The notes: generated by a model from the letters alone, not told the origin. A DNA stretch of 64,000 nt from Cyclina sinensis (GCA_012932295.1 JAAONU010000004.1:4853080-4917079); one strand, 5' to 3'. Counted from the stretch's first letter, positions 49,556-62,640 are shown. Made by a program: numbers and translations.

Positions 49556-52500
49556 ATGAGGGCTGTTAACGTTCTACACTTGATTGCTGCTGCTGCCTTT
49601 GTCGCAACAAAGGTTTCATGTCTGTCGAACACTGACTTCATTGATTTTCTCAAAGAATACTCAGAAGGTAAGTCACTATTGTTTTTGTTGGTTAGTTTTA
49701 TACTTATAACGTCTCAATGTCGTAGGTTTGCATTCGTAGAATCATCTTTTGGTTGGAATAAACTGTACAGCAGACGGATGTTAAACGAGAGTCACCTTTT
49801 GACGTAAAATAAATTCTTGATTTTTGTAGTAAAGCTTTGTGATATTACCGTTTGACCTAAATTATACCTGAATAACATTTCAAAAGCCTGTATACCACAA
49901 GCCGGACAAGGGATTTGTAAAACGTTTGATATATACATACAATTTATTGTTTCTAAGCAGCCCTAGAAATGCACTGAACATATCTCTTTTTATTATTTTA
50001 AGCTAATGATTGCTCATATGTTATTAACTAGGTCCAAAAGTTTTAATAGAGCGTTTAATCGGTACAAATTTGAACGTATTATCAAAGTTTCACTCAAATT
50101 TGGCTTAATTCTACATTTAGACGGTGTTAAAAGGAGGCTGTTTTAATTAAGAAAACTATTTTAAAATAAAGGCCTATTTTTCATATGACACATTTTGAGT
50201 TTGATATGTTTCTTTTCACCTACAATATTGCCATTCATAGATTATGAAGTCTAGGACGCAGACGACATTGCAGCTCCATTTATCAACGATGCCGGTGACG
50301 TCATCGATTTAAAAGGAGGCCCGGATGACGATCTTGATACTGAATACCTTATAAGCAGACTTGCAGAGATTTATGGCTTGGAAGATTCACAGGTACCACA
50401 TATAGTTTATTTATTTTTGATTTATGCATATACAGATATTCCTTGGCGAAAATGATATAATTAGTTGGTCTTGTAGACCCACCTAGATTAATAAAAAAAC
50501 TGCGACTGGTTGATAAAATGTAAAAAGTGATATTAAGTTTCAATTTTTTGATTGAAGCCTTATTTCAATGCATGTATTACACGTGTTAATTTCTAACAGA
50601 CCATTTTCAATCAGTAAAGTTATTTACATAACAACTGTAGTACAGGTTAGTTGTGAAGAAACACTACAGTCTTGTTTATGATCTGTTTAAACATATCTTA
50701 TCTGAATTGTCAGTTAGACAGCTTCCGATTATGATCATTCTGAAATGTTAATCCGATCATTAAAATATCCTACCAACTGTACAGCAAATACATGTAATTG
50801 ACAAGTTTTCTAAATATGTTATGAATATTCTTTCGATTGAATAACATTTCAGAACACTATATCAAACAGGCTTATCATTATGAAACAAACAAATACTCTT
50901 GTCAGTATAAAACAATTATTTGAAAAGTTTTCTTATATATAAAATATACAATACAAAAAAATAGGCCTACTTTAAATATTTATAGAGAGAAAAGAAGAAA
51001 AAGTGGAATAATAACTGTGTAACGGCTATGATATATAATTATGCATGCCCAAATCACTTTGTAAAAATATGACAATTACTCTAACTCTTGTCAATTACTC
51101 TAATACACCCCAGTTTTGTAACTACTACTCACTGTCACACAAGAACACATTATTGAATTTGTACCTGCGCGATGTACCCCGTTTTTCTCCCCTTTATTTG
51201 AGTTCATTTATCGTCAGCACCGAAAGCTCGTATGGTCGACGCCTGTGCAGAAGTTAGTTGTTTTAAGTAGTGCAAGATACAGAAAGCACCCCGTTCCAGA
51301 GACACAACTGGTCCTATTCCATGCTCAGAGTATAGTACTGATACATGGGACCCCGGTTTAACGTCTCACCGGAAAGACAATTTAGTAATTTTACACGAGG
51401 AGCGGGGGATCGAACTCGCCAGTCCAGTGCGTTACTACACGACCACTGATCTGTTCCCTCCAAATATGTTTGCTTTTTAAATGTGGCTTATGATCAGTGC
51501 TGATGTTTAAAAAGAAATAGTTATTTCATTTTTCGATGAACAAATGGTGAAGGGTTAGGGGTCGGTGAGGTGGGGGTAAATAGACTTCTACAAAGAATCT
51601 TAAAACCTTATGTTGCACGTGGCGGCACTAATTAGGTCTGAAGGTTAAATATGAAGACGGAATAAAATACTTCAGTGATAGAAACTACGAAGTATACTTT
51701 GATAACATATTGAGAATAGTTTTATTTTCCCTATGCACATTACAGGTACTAGGGATTTAACTGGAACCTTACAGATGAGGTGAATGTAAAAATCATAAAT
51801 ATAAATGTCTACTTTGTGACAATTATTCCACTTCGCACTAGAAGATAGAAATCTGGGCTTTGAGTTAAAGTTTTTGTAAACAATTTGGTGTTTTAAAATA
51901 ATAATAATAAATGTACAGTAATTCTATATTCGATAATTACTGTTATTATCGTACAACAAGTATACAACAACAGTTAAGAGCCATCAATCTTTACACTTTC
52001 AAATATGCTTATTACTGAAGTGATAGGACACATATTGTAATCGAAAATATGTTTAATAGATCCACACACTCTCACTGATCTTTATTCACCAAATGTATAA
52101 AAGTCTTAAATTAATGTAATGAAATACGAGCGTTTACTCGTCTTTAAATAAATACATAAATGACTGAAAAAAAGTTATTGGACATATATTTCAATCACTA
52201 CCAAACAATAATTGGACACATATTTCAATCACTTTCAAAACAATAATTGGACAAATATTTCAGTCACTTCCAAACAAAAATGGACACATATTTCAATCAC
52301 TTTCAAAACAATAATTGGATAAATATTTCAGTCACTTCCAAACAAAAATGGACACATATTTCAATTACTTTCAAAACAATAATTGGACTCATATTTCAGT
52401 CACTTCCAAACAAAAATGGACACATATTTCAATCACTTTCAAAACAATAACTGGACTCACATTTCAGTCACTATCAAACAATAATTGGACGCATATTTCA

Positions 52501-55500
52501 GTCACTATCAAACAATAATTGGACACATATTTCAATCACTTTCAAAACAATAATTGGACACATATTTCAATCACTTTCAAAACAATAATTGGACACATAT
52601 TTCAATTACTTTCTAGCAATAATTGGACACATATTCTTATAAAAATCTGACAATTAATTTTTTCAGTCTCTGATGAGTTGGAGACAGGCAAGAGTTCCCT
52701 GGACAGTCCCTCTTGTCATAGAGCTTGCAGATGTCATCGACGCTCCTGCACATGTTGCAAATCACGCACATACAGAGTGAAATATTGCTGCAAAGTGTAT
52801 CTGTTCCGACTGAACGGTAACGGCTAAATTCACAGAGATATTTCCAGTGAAAATGTTGATATTATGTTGATATATAATGAGTAAAAACAAACAAAGGGGA
52901 TGGTTAATCAGACTTAAAAAATAAAACTTACTCACATTATTACTATAACTCATATACCTGTTAATGTTTTGTTTCTACGAAGTGAAAGTGTGTGTGTGGG
53001 TGGGGGGAGGGGGGGGGTAGATTACTTGCAAATGCTGCCACTGGAGCAGAGTTTTAATATCTTGGGGTCTGAGTTACACTGGTAATAAAACATCCCTTGG
53101 TGACTTACTATTGATCTTATTAAAACTTTGAACATAGAAGTGTCATCAGGGGGCAACACATTGATAGATCTGTTGTTGTTTTTTCAATGAATAGCGTTAC
53201 CTTGAAAACAATTACTTTTTTGAAGCCTGTGTGACTGTACAGTACCTATGTGGATATAGGTATTTCCTTGTTACCGTAAGCGTCAATGGCCACCAACTTT
53301 ACAAAGGACACGTCTGTCGTAAGTACACATGTTTATATAGTAACAAACTATTAACTAATTATCGTTTTGTGTTTCTTATCATTCTGATCATTCCAAACTC
53401 AGTTACTAATTTGCTTTATTTTCTCTGACATGTATGAACATGTTAATACTATTACTAAGGAATAAAAGAAAGTATTCAGGGTTGCTGTCTTATAAAAAAG
53501 CCATAGGATGAAGTTACCGAAAAATAAGTATATGGTATTACTCTTTGGTATTTGTTTATGTTGTTCACATTTCATCTCAACATTTCTTTGTGTGTGTTTT
53601 AAGAGCAAAATTTAGTTCAGTTATGTTTTCGCCTTTGAGAGATTCATTTTCATAAATCATGTTTCTTCGTAACTTTTTACACGACTGTTCAAGTATTTTT
53701 TCCAAAATTAAGTTGAACTCGGACAATCACCTATTTTCATTAAATTAATAGTAGAAATTACCCTTTGTTTTCGTCTGAATATTTGGGTATGAATTGTTTA
53801 CAAATATTCATTTTAAGACTCCTTTTGTACCGATTTTTAAAAACCTTGACTATTTTTTATGTTTTCTCTTCCATCCCAGTTGGTAGAAGTATGAACAAGT
53901 GCGTTCGAGTGCCAGGGTACAATGGGAACGTGTGTATCAGACTGTACGCCATAAACCTGAGACGTAAAACGATGTGTGCGAACCTGAGAGGATACGTGTT
54001 CTTAGGGGTAACGGGATTTTCTTGAGGATTTTTTTTAAGTTGCAGCTAGGGGAGATGAACTACAAAAATAGATAAATAAAAAATAAATGAACGTGTCCAG
54101 ATTGTATTATTACATTTATTTACATCTTGAAACATCCGTTATGGTTCATTTTACTTTATAAACTTATCTTAATGGTCGTTGATAATTTTATCAAAATATT
54201 TTAAGGTTGTTATTTTAAAATTCCAACTACATGAGTACATTTACACCGATATATTATTTGAGAAGAGGACATTATATGATCTCAGTCATCTATCGATTTA
54301 GTTCAGTTAACCCTTGGTCGGGTAGTATTTCAAGTTATGCATTAATAAAATCAGATTGTTTAAATAAAATCAGATTGTTCATGCAAATGGTCCGAGTTGC
54401 ATGATTTGTTTAAATACAAACAGATAACACTCAACTCCTGCATTATAGTATATAATACATTTTAGTGTCAATGCAAGCATTGTAGTATATAATACATTTT
54501 AGTGTCAATGCAAGCATTGTAGTACATAATACATTTTAGTGTCAATGCAAGCATTGTAGTATATAATACATTTTAGTGTCAATGCAAGCATTGTAGTATA
54601 TAATACATTTTAGTGTCAATGCAAGCATTGTAGTATATAATACATTTTAGTGTCAATGCAAGCATTGTAGTATATGATACACTTAAGTGTCTATGCAAGC
54701 ATTGTAGTATATAATACATTTTAGTGTCAATGCAAGCATTGTAGTATATAATACATTTTAGTGTCAATGCAAGCATTGTAGTACATAATACATTTTAGTG
54801 TCAATGCAAGCATTGTAGTACATATTACATTTTAGTGTCAATGCAAGCATTGTAGTACATAATACATTTTAGTGTCAATGCAAGCATTGTAGTACATAAT
54901 ACATTTTAGTGTCAATGCAAGCATTGTAGTACATAATACATTTAGTGTCAATGCAAGCATTGTAGTATATAATACATTTTAGTGTCAATGCAAGCATTGT
55001 AGTATATAATACATTTTAGTGTCAATGCAAGCATTGTAGTATATAATACACTTAAATGTCAATGCAAGCATTGTAGTATATAATACACTTAAGTGTCAAT
55101 GCAAGCATTGTAGTATATAATACATTTTAGTGTCAGTGCAAGCATTGTAGTGTATAATACATTTTAGTGTCAATGCAAGCATTGTAGTACATGTATATAA
55201 TACATTTTAGTGTCAATACAAGCATTGTAGTACATACTACATTTTAGTGTCAATGCAAGCATTGTAGTATATAATACATTTTAGTGTCAATGCAAGCATT
55301 GTAGTATATAATATATTTTAGTGTCAATGCAAGCATTGTAGTATATAATACATTTTAGTGTCAATGCAAGCATTGTAGTATATAATACATTTTAGTGTCA
55401 ATGCAAGCATTGTAGTATATAATACATTTTAGTGTCAATGCAAGCATTGTAGTATATAATACATTTTAGTGTCAATGCAAGCATTGTAGTATATAATACA

Positions 55501-56296
55501 TTTTAGTGTCAATGCAAGCATTGTAGTATATGATACACTTAAGTGTCTATGCAAGCATTGTAGTATATAATACACTTAAGTGTCAATGCAAGCATTGTAG
55601 TATATAATACACTTAAGTGTCAATGCAAGCATTGTAACTGAATGTTAAAATTTATCAAGAACAATTGGTAAGCGTTATATGCAGCGGCGCCACCTAAGCC
55701 ATTTGAATAATTATGTTAATGGACACAAATAAAAGCTAACTGGCCTAGTGGTTGACATTACAGTTAGTGTACTGACTTTAATCGACCAAGCAGGTCGATG
55801 CCGATTTGCTAAAATAAACGTTGAAGAAATCTGAAAAATACTGTATTAAAGTTGACCACTATAAAACCCAAACCAGTTAGTATAGAAATGTATTTATATC
55901 TATTGTAATAATGAAGCTAACTATCGATATTCATATTTCTTTTTTATTAATGACAGCTCCAATTGTTTTGATAAAGTCTCAGTTACTCCTATTTATACAG
56001 TTTTGCTCACACTCCTGTACCTTCCTTTTCAGTCCAAAAAACTGAATTTCTACGAGAGATTCGGTTGCTTCAAAATACCAATGCTGGAGGACACCGACAT
56101 AAAAAGTCTGGAAAACTTCCCTGACGTTTCGGAGAATTCTGAATCTCTGTTTAACTCTGTTAGCAATGCAGAGAGCAAACTCATGAACGTCTTTAGGCAA
56201 GAGGTAAAGCAGACAAAAGACGGTCAAGAAGCCCATTTTGCGGACCCTGAAGAGTCACTTACTTTCATCCGCAATAATGATGACACTTCTGAATAA
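49556..56296 (+). CDS. Secreted cysteine-rich protein resembling the DUF4773 family (six exons, about 288 aa)
   Basis: Proposed coding exons: 49556-49667, 50262-50392, 52678-52816, 53226-53318, 53880-54007, 56033-56296 (TAA). This path is in frame throughout, 289 codons. Exon 1 encodes a signal peptide (MRAVNVLHLIAAAAF...). Exon 2 is acidic. Exon 3 is dense in Cys (CRCHRRSCTCC), exon 4 has CVTVQYL and VTVSVNG, exon 5 has CVRVPGYNGNVCIRLY and exon 6 begins with FGCFKIP. This order of motifs is what I know from arthropod and mollusc DUF4773 proteins, whose function is unknown. The C-terminal tail is acidic and Ser/Asn-rich. Uncertain points: exon 2 could start at 50241, but that brings an in-frame TAG; exon 3 has a better acceptor before 52667, but that breaks the phase with exon 2. 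A TATA box lies upstream and AATAAA at 56362-56367. Confidence 0.72.
51265..51445 (-). mobile_element. SINE copy in intron 2 of the DUF4773-like gene
   Basis: On the minus strand 'ggtcgtgtagtaacgcact' and 'gcgagttcgatccc' resemble tRNA A and B boxes. The body 'gacgttaaaccggggtccc', 'atgtatcagtac', 'gtgtctctggaacgggg' is shared with the plus-strand copy at 37075-37270. Confidence 0.7.
52165..52640. repeat. 33-35 bp minisatellite in intron 2 of the DUF4773-like gene
   Basis: About 14 units of 'ttggacacatatttcaatca' plus 'ctttcaaaacaataa'. A 33-bp variant ('caaacaaaaa') alternates with the 35-bp form in the middle, making a 68-bp higher-order unit. It ends about 25 bp before exon 3. Confidence 0.93.
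54443..55636. repeat. 37-bp minisatellite in intron 5 of the DUF4773-like gene, about 32 copies
   Basis: The unit 'ttgtagtatataatacattt' plus 'tagtgtcaatgcaagca' is highly uniform. Each unit junction holds the near-palindrome 'caatgcaagcattg'. Variants 'acacttaagtgtc' cluster near 54685, 55050-55100 and 55530-55620; these create a further palindrome, 'acacttaagtgt'. Confidence 0.97.
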
Positions 56297-56361
56297 TCTG
56301 ATGGAAATGTATAAAGGTGAAGGTGGACAGTGTGGACAGTTCAACTGGTGAACTTGGAGAC

Positions 56362-56367
56362 AATAAA
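56362..56367 (+). promoter_or_regulatory. Poly(A) signal of the DUF4773-like gene
   Basis: AATAAA lies 66 nt after the stop codon, followed by a T-rich downstream region. This supports 56033-56296 as the terminal exon. Confidence 0.7.
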
Positions 56368-57065
56368 CCATGACTATGTTACAGTTGTTAAAATGTATTT
56401 CATCATTTCCTTTAGACATTTCTGTTTTCTATTATACTGGGAACATTAGTTAAAAACGTATTGGCTGAATGCGAACAGATGATCTGACAGATTAAGGTCT
56501 ATCATGACCTAGGAAGGAAAAACACAAGTCATCCGCAGAAATATGGTCCAGATATTAGTGATTGCTATCATGTATCTTTATCGGCACAATATTAATATGT
56601 CAATGACATTACTTTATATTTAACTCATTAAATAAACTAAATAAGCGGTGTGTATTTTTTTATTTTGTTAGTAATAATTCCTCCACTGAAAAACGTTTTT
56701 GCAAGGAAATCTTAAACACAGATTAAGTTGTACATGGCCAAAAAATTAAATTAAAATATTACGACTTAGAAAGCAATTTTTCTACAAAAGAAGAGAGTGT
56801 TCTCATCCCTCTTTGCCTCGAAAAGAAAAAAAAAGCGGAACTTAGTTTCGACCTACTTTTTATAAACGTAGAAAAATGATCTTCTTTCGTGAAGAGTATG
56901 TAAACTGTGGCCTTAGTATGCTCGATGTATTCCTACGACTGAAGCTGATGACCTTGGTTTTATTACGAGGTATAAAGAAAGTACTAAACAAAAATTCTTA
57001 GGAGCATATAATCACAACATAGTCCGTCCGTCTGTTCGTTCGTGACACATTTGTTCCGAGTCTTC

Positions 57066-57410
57066 GTCCAGTGGTCAGCCGCAAGTTATGTTCATATTGA
57101 TTACCACTATACAAGCAGTGAAACAAACATGATTAACGAATTAAAATGGTCAACACTACAGCAAAGGCGAAACCAAGCCAGCCTGGTCACGCTTTAGTAA
57201 ATAAAAAATAAACAGGTCAATGTCGATCACAAACACCTTAAAAACACAAGAAACAACATATTCCTCTCTCCGCAGTCAAAAACACAACATCACATGAATT
57301 CATTCTTTCCAAGGACTATACGACTCTGGAACGATTTACTGACCGAGATTAAGGCTATCCAAACTGTATCAGCTTTTATCAGTGGATTGAACACGTTTTA
57401 TCGATTTTAA
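57066..57410 (+). mobile_element. 3' end of a non-LTR retrotransposon ORF (dead fragment)
   Basis: On the plus strand the translation contains SAASYVHIDYHYTSS, LKWSTLQQRRNQASLVTL and FFPRTIRLWNDL, and ends at TAA 57408-57410. Stops interrupt it near 57200. The motifs match the C-terminal region common to CR1/RTE-type reverse transcriptase ORFs of molluscs. It is opposite in strand to the LINE at 16333-19330. Confidence 0.75.
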
Positions 57411-57679
57411 ATGTTAACTTTAAATGTTTAAATAAAATCTCTAGTAAAAATCTTGTTTACTTTGTTTTTATCTTTTACAAATTTAACGTTCCTGACAAGC
57501 GCCTGCCTAGTATAGTTAGTATAGACTTTTGGCAGTAATAAGTTGAAGTTTGAGTAACTCCAATTTTAATGAAGGGAATTTGTTGAAATATCATTCAGTG
57601 TCAAAAGGAATTGAGAGAGAGTGCAACAGGCCTAAGTCAGGTATACTTGTTGACGATTGAAAGGTAGTCTGCCTTGTTG

Positions 57680-58010
57680 CTTGGTAGCTCAGATGGTAGA
57701 GTGTCCGCCCTGTAAGTCTAAATCGCGAAATCTCGTCATAATATTTTCATCACCTGGCACACAACGTAAATAAAATACTGTATAATAAATATTGCTTCTG
57801 CTTCGGCATCCTGAGAATAGTTTCCCATCTCTGTGACTCTAAGAATACGATACGAATTCTTAACTTGGAGGGGTATATGACATTATATACACCGGGTACA
57901 AGGTATATTTGGCGATAAAACTAACCGTATGGCTTAGAAGCTCAAGTAGTAGAGTGTCTGCCGAGAAAGCCGAAGGCCCTTGGTTGGAATCCGAATCGAA
58001 CCGTGATCTT
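57680..58010 (+). mobile_element. Two degenerate tRNA-like SINE heads
   Basis: 'ttggtagctcagatggtaga' at about 57681 and 'gcttagaagctcaagtagta' at about 57935 are A-box-like. The second is followed by a weak B box, 'ggttggaatccgaatcg'. Both lack convincing cloverleaf pairing. Confidence 0.4.
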
Positions 58011-58139
58011 TTACCATTTGTTACTTAATGTACTTGGGCTTTTTCTCTACCTTGCCCCATTGTTAAATGATCTCCCTTCTAATATACACTGCTCATCTAG
58101 AATGTAAGTAAACAGTTATCAAGGGAGCTAATTCACTTT

Positions 58140-58990
58140 GTTTACACCGGTAGAGGATCTCAGGGGGAAATACATATTCTTATAAGAACCATTCCTGTAC
58201 CTTCACTGTTTCTAAAATTATGTCCTTTTATGAGATACTGAAATAAATAGTCAGGGGATTTAGTCGATATATCATATAATGGCAGTGTACATAGATTGGA
58301 CGTGCAGTTTGCAGGAATCATTCGTCCGTCTTGCACCATTTTCTTCACTAATGCTTGTCCGGAAGATAACTCTAAAACTCTACAAGAGATTTTGTTAATA
58401 TTTCCCACACTGTTAGAGTTCGTAAAGGGAATGTGCAGTGTGCAAGAACTGAAATTGTACCTTGCTTCATTTTTAAAAACTTCCTTTATTATGTCATATC
58501 AAGCTTGTCCACAGTATAAATCAAAAACAACAACAACAAAACTATTGAAGTGATTCAGTTTATAATTCACACAATGATGAATAATTTTGTGAGAAAGCGC
58601 ATATGACAATGGTCTTTGTCAGTCCGTCCTTCCGTTAGTCCATCTGTCCGTTCTCAGACAATATTGTTTGGAACATAACTCTACCATAATCGAGAGAATT
58701 TGTTGAAAAATTGCTCATTGATAAAGGGAATTGAAAGGAAGTGCAATGCATAAGGTTCATAACTCTACATTGCCCCATATATATCTTTTGTATATATATA
58801 CTTGGCTTGTTCGAAACTTTTTTTTTTTGAAATAGTAATTAGATAAAATAAAATAAAAATAAAAATGGAATTTGTTCTATTGCATACGATGATTGGGGAC
58901 TTCAAGGAGAGTGTACTGCCTAAGCACCATAACTTTATCTTCACTTTTTCTTAAATTATGTCCCTTTATTATATCTTTTTGCGATAAAAT
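58140..58990. repeat. Degenerate tandem repeat related to that at 4090-4870
   Basis: Four to five units carry 'ccataactct', 'aaattatgtcccttta', 'gcttgtccggaagataactc', 'aattttgttgaaatatt' blocks. Same family and similar unit length as the array near the left end. Confidence 0.6.
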
Positions 58991-59409
58991 GCCCCTAATG
59001 CAAATCAAAACCTGTTCCCTGGATTAAGATGCTTATTCACACAATTACCGAGTTATAGCATACAACTGTTAATTGGTCCACCCATTCCTTTTCATTTACA
59101 TCAAACTTATTATCCTTCAAAGCGAACTAACCTTGATATCAGTATTTTATTAATGAGATTGAAATTACATGTGCAGCAAAATGTTTATCTAACTTGTGTG
59201 AAACTGAAATACATATATTAAGAAATAAAGCCTATAGAATTTTAATGAATTTTATAGTAGAAGCTAAGAGACAACTGACTTTGTGGTCGATAATGGTTAA
59301 AGCAGCCTACCTAAAATCACTTAACTTCCATTGATGAAAGGCCATAGGTTCGTGCCCCGATAAAATTCATGAACATTCATTAAGAAAGTTTATTAAAGAG
59401 GCTTGGTAT

Positions 59410-61450
59410 CTAGTGCTGGACCTTTCCAGGAACGATTGATAGGTACACTGCCCGCCCAATGTTGTGCGTTAAAGTCTTTCCAGAAACGATTAATGGGTAA
59501 ACAGCTCGTCCAATATTGTGCAATAAAGTCTTCCCAGGAACGATTGTCAGGTAAATACCCTGCCAAATATTGTGCAGTAAAGTCTTCCCAGGAACGATGG
59601 ATAGGTAAACTGTCCCCAAAATATAGTGCGTTAAAGTCTTCCCGGGAACGATGGATAGGTAAACTGCCCACCCAATATTGTGCGTTAAAGTCTTTCCAGG
59701 AACGACAGATAGGTAACCACCCTGCCTAATAGTGTGCGGTAAAGTCTTCCAAGGAACGACGAATAGGTAAACTGTCCGCCCAATATTGTACGTTTAAGTA
59801 TTCCATGGAACGATTGATAAATACACTGCCAGCCCAATATTGTAGGTTAAAGTCTTCCTAGGAACAATTGATAGGTAAACTGCCCGCCCAATATTTTACG
59901 TTAAAGTTTTTCCCAGGAACGATGGATAAGTAAACTGTCCGCCCAACACTGTACGTTAAAGTCTTCCCAGGAACGATGGAAAGGTAAACTGCCCGCCAAA
60001 TATTGTACGTTAAAGTCTTCCTAGGAACAATGGATAGGTAAACTGCCCGCCCAACACTGTACGTTAAAGTTTTTCCCAGGAACGATGGATAGGTAAACTG
60101 CCCGCCCAATATTGTACGTTAAAATCTTCCCAGGAACGACGGATAGGTAAACTGCCCGCCCAATTGTGTACGTTAAAGTCTTCCCAGGAACCAGTAAACT
60201 GCCCGCCAAATATTGTGCGTTAATGTCCTCTCATGAACGATGGAAAAGGAAATTGCCCGCCCAAAATTGTGCGTTAAAGTCTTCCAAGAAACGATGGATA
60301 TGTAAACTGCCCGCCCAATATTGAGCGTTAAAGTCTTCAAAGGAACGATGCATAGGTAAACTGCCCGCCCAATATTGTGCGTTTAAGTCATTCCAGGAAC
60401 GATGGATAGGTAAACTGCCCGCCCAATAGTGTACGATAAAATCTTCCAAGGAACAATTGATAGCTAAACTGCCCGCCCAATATTGTACGTTAAAGTCTTT
60501 CAAGGAACGATTGATAGATAAACTACCCGCCCAATAGTGTAATTTAAAGTCTTCCCAGGATCGATGGATAGGTAAACTGCCCGCCAAAAAGTGTACGTCA
60601 AAGTCTTCCCAGGAACAATGGATATGTAAACTGCCCGCCCAGTATTGTGTGTTAATTTCTTCTCATGAACGATGGATAGGTAAACAGCCCGCCCAATATT
60701 GAGCGTTAAAGTCTTCCCAGGACTGATGGATAGGTATACTGCCCGCACAATATTGCGCGTTTAAGTCTTCCCAGGAACGATCGATCGGTAAACTGCCAGC
60801 CCAATATTGTGCGTTAAAGTCTTCCCAGGAACGATGGTTAGGTAAACTTCCCGCCTAATATTGTGCGTTAGAGTCTTCCAAGATACGATGATTAGGTAAA
60901 CCGCCCGCCTAATACTGTGCGTTAAAGTCTTCCCTTGAAGGATGGATAGGTAAACTGTCCGCCCAATATTGTACGTTAAAGTCTTCCTAGGAACGATATT
61001 ATGCGCTACAGTCTTCCCTGGAACGATGGATAGGTAAACTGCTCGCCCAATATTGTACGTTTAAGTCTTCCTAGGAACGATATTGTGCGTTAAAGCCTTC
61101 CCTGGAACAATGGATAGGTAAACTGCATGCCCAATATTGTACGTTAAAGTCTTCATAGGAATGATATTGTGCGTAAAGTCTTCCCTGGAACGATGGATAG
61201 GTAAACTGCCCGCCCAATATTGTACGTAAAAGTCTTCCTAGGAACGAAATTGTGTGTTAAAGTCTTCCCAGGAACGATTGATAGGTAAACCGCCCGCCTA
61301 ATATTGTACGTAAAAGTCTTCCTAAGAACGATGTTGTGTGTTAAAGTCTTCCTAGGAACGATGGGTAGGTAAACTGCCCGCCTAATATTGTGTGTTAAAG
61401 TCTTCATAGGAACGATGAATCTGTCCAAATATTGAGCGGCCAGTTTACCC
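59410..61450. repeat. 54-bp satellite array, about 37 copies
   Basis: The unit 'gttaaagtcttcccaggaac' plus 'gatggataggtaaactgccc' plus 'gcccaatattgtgc' repeats at 54 bp. From about 60975 to 61420 a shortened unit of about 25 bp ('ttcctaggaacgatattgtg') alternates with full units, giving a higher-order period near 80 bp. Frames of 18-residue repeats are open on both strands but are not genes. Confidence 0.96.
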
Positions 61451-61504
61451 AATATTGTGTGTCAAATACATCTTAAACAAGGAAAAACTTGTATCAAATA
61501 GGTC

Positions 61505-61715
61505 AAGAAAAAAAACAGTACGTTCGAATGAACGCCATGCCCCTGAGTTGGAGAGGGGGACACTGACCTTTGACTCCGTGAAGGTGCATTCACCTGTGAA
61601 GTTTGGAGGCTGTAGGTGGACTGACTTCAGTGTTATGGTCAAGGTTAAAGTTTTGTGACAGTCAGACAGACAGACAGACCGACCAAAACTATTGCTCCCT
61701 ACGGGGGCATAAAAA
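61505..61715. repeat. Dispersed bivalve repeat (gaacgccatgcccc ... cagacagacagac)
   Basis: 'acgttcgaatgaacgccatg', 'cactgacctttgactccgtg', 'ggtcaaggttaaagttttgt', 'cagtcagacagacagacaga' and 'gctccctacgggggcat'. A related start is seen at 36105. Confidence 0.6.
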
Positions 61716-61719
61716 TGTA

Positions 61720-62640
61720 ATTTCTTTTAACACATTTGTGATCTTTACGAAAGATGTGTACATTTACAAACCTCGGTATCAAACGTTAGTACTGTATTAA
61801 TGTCGCGCATAAAGGTTTCATACAATCGTGCATAAGTTTCACACTTTTATCTTTAACTTATAACATCACACTACCGTTTGTATAAGAGTAAGGTTTGAAG
61901 TTTTAAGATCTTTGATTTACGAATACTTTCACCGTCTTGAAATGAAATACCGTTCAATGTTTTAAAATGATGATGCCTACATATAGAATACGTGTATGAT
62001 TTTTCTATTTGAAAATAATATAACAAAGAGTATGTTAAATCGCAAGTTAATGTCTATCAATAGAAGAATACAAAATGTACCGGTCAAGTAATTTTAATAT
62101 ATAGGCATACATATAAAAACCACAGAATTTCACTCTTTAGAATAAAATAAATATACATTTTTTTTATATTTAGTTACCAATTTAATCTATATTTGAAAAA
62201 ATGCCATTTTTCTGAGCGTTGTACATAACATAATTTTTGTATTCATGCGGAATGTTTGGCATAGTGCCTCATTTTTAATATACATCTGTTTCAACACAAC
62301 CTAGGCTCTTCCTCAAACAATGAATCACAACAATAAAACCACCCATTACCACCTAATGTTGACTGAACATTCCACACATCCATTGACGTCTGAAACAAAG
62401 GAGTGAAAAGAACAGAATGTCATGGCTCATATTAACAAACTATACTGATAAAAAAGAAGTTAAAATCTAAAAGAAAGGCTTCTGTTTGTGTTTAAACTAG
62501 AAATGATTTTTTCGGTACATGTCATGTAAAAAGGACAATCCTTTTGACTACTTTTTTCGGGGAAAAAAGCGAAGGAACAAACTGCAAACTTTCTGAAAGA
62601 AAAAAAGACGTCGATAGCAGGAACTGATTTGAGGTGGATT
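61720..62640. other. Gene-free AT-rich stretch
   Basis: No frame above about 60 codons and no recognised repeat. A weak tRNA-like relic may lie at 62645-62705. Confidence 0.5.

Noticed and set aside
54443..55636. CRISPR-like array of regular repeats
   Set aside because: Units are contiguous with no variable spacers, and the DNA is eukaryotic.
59393..61452. Frames of 18-residue repeats on both strands
   Set aside because: 54-bp satellite without stop codons; no start, splice or homology support.
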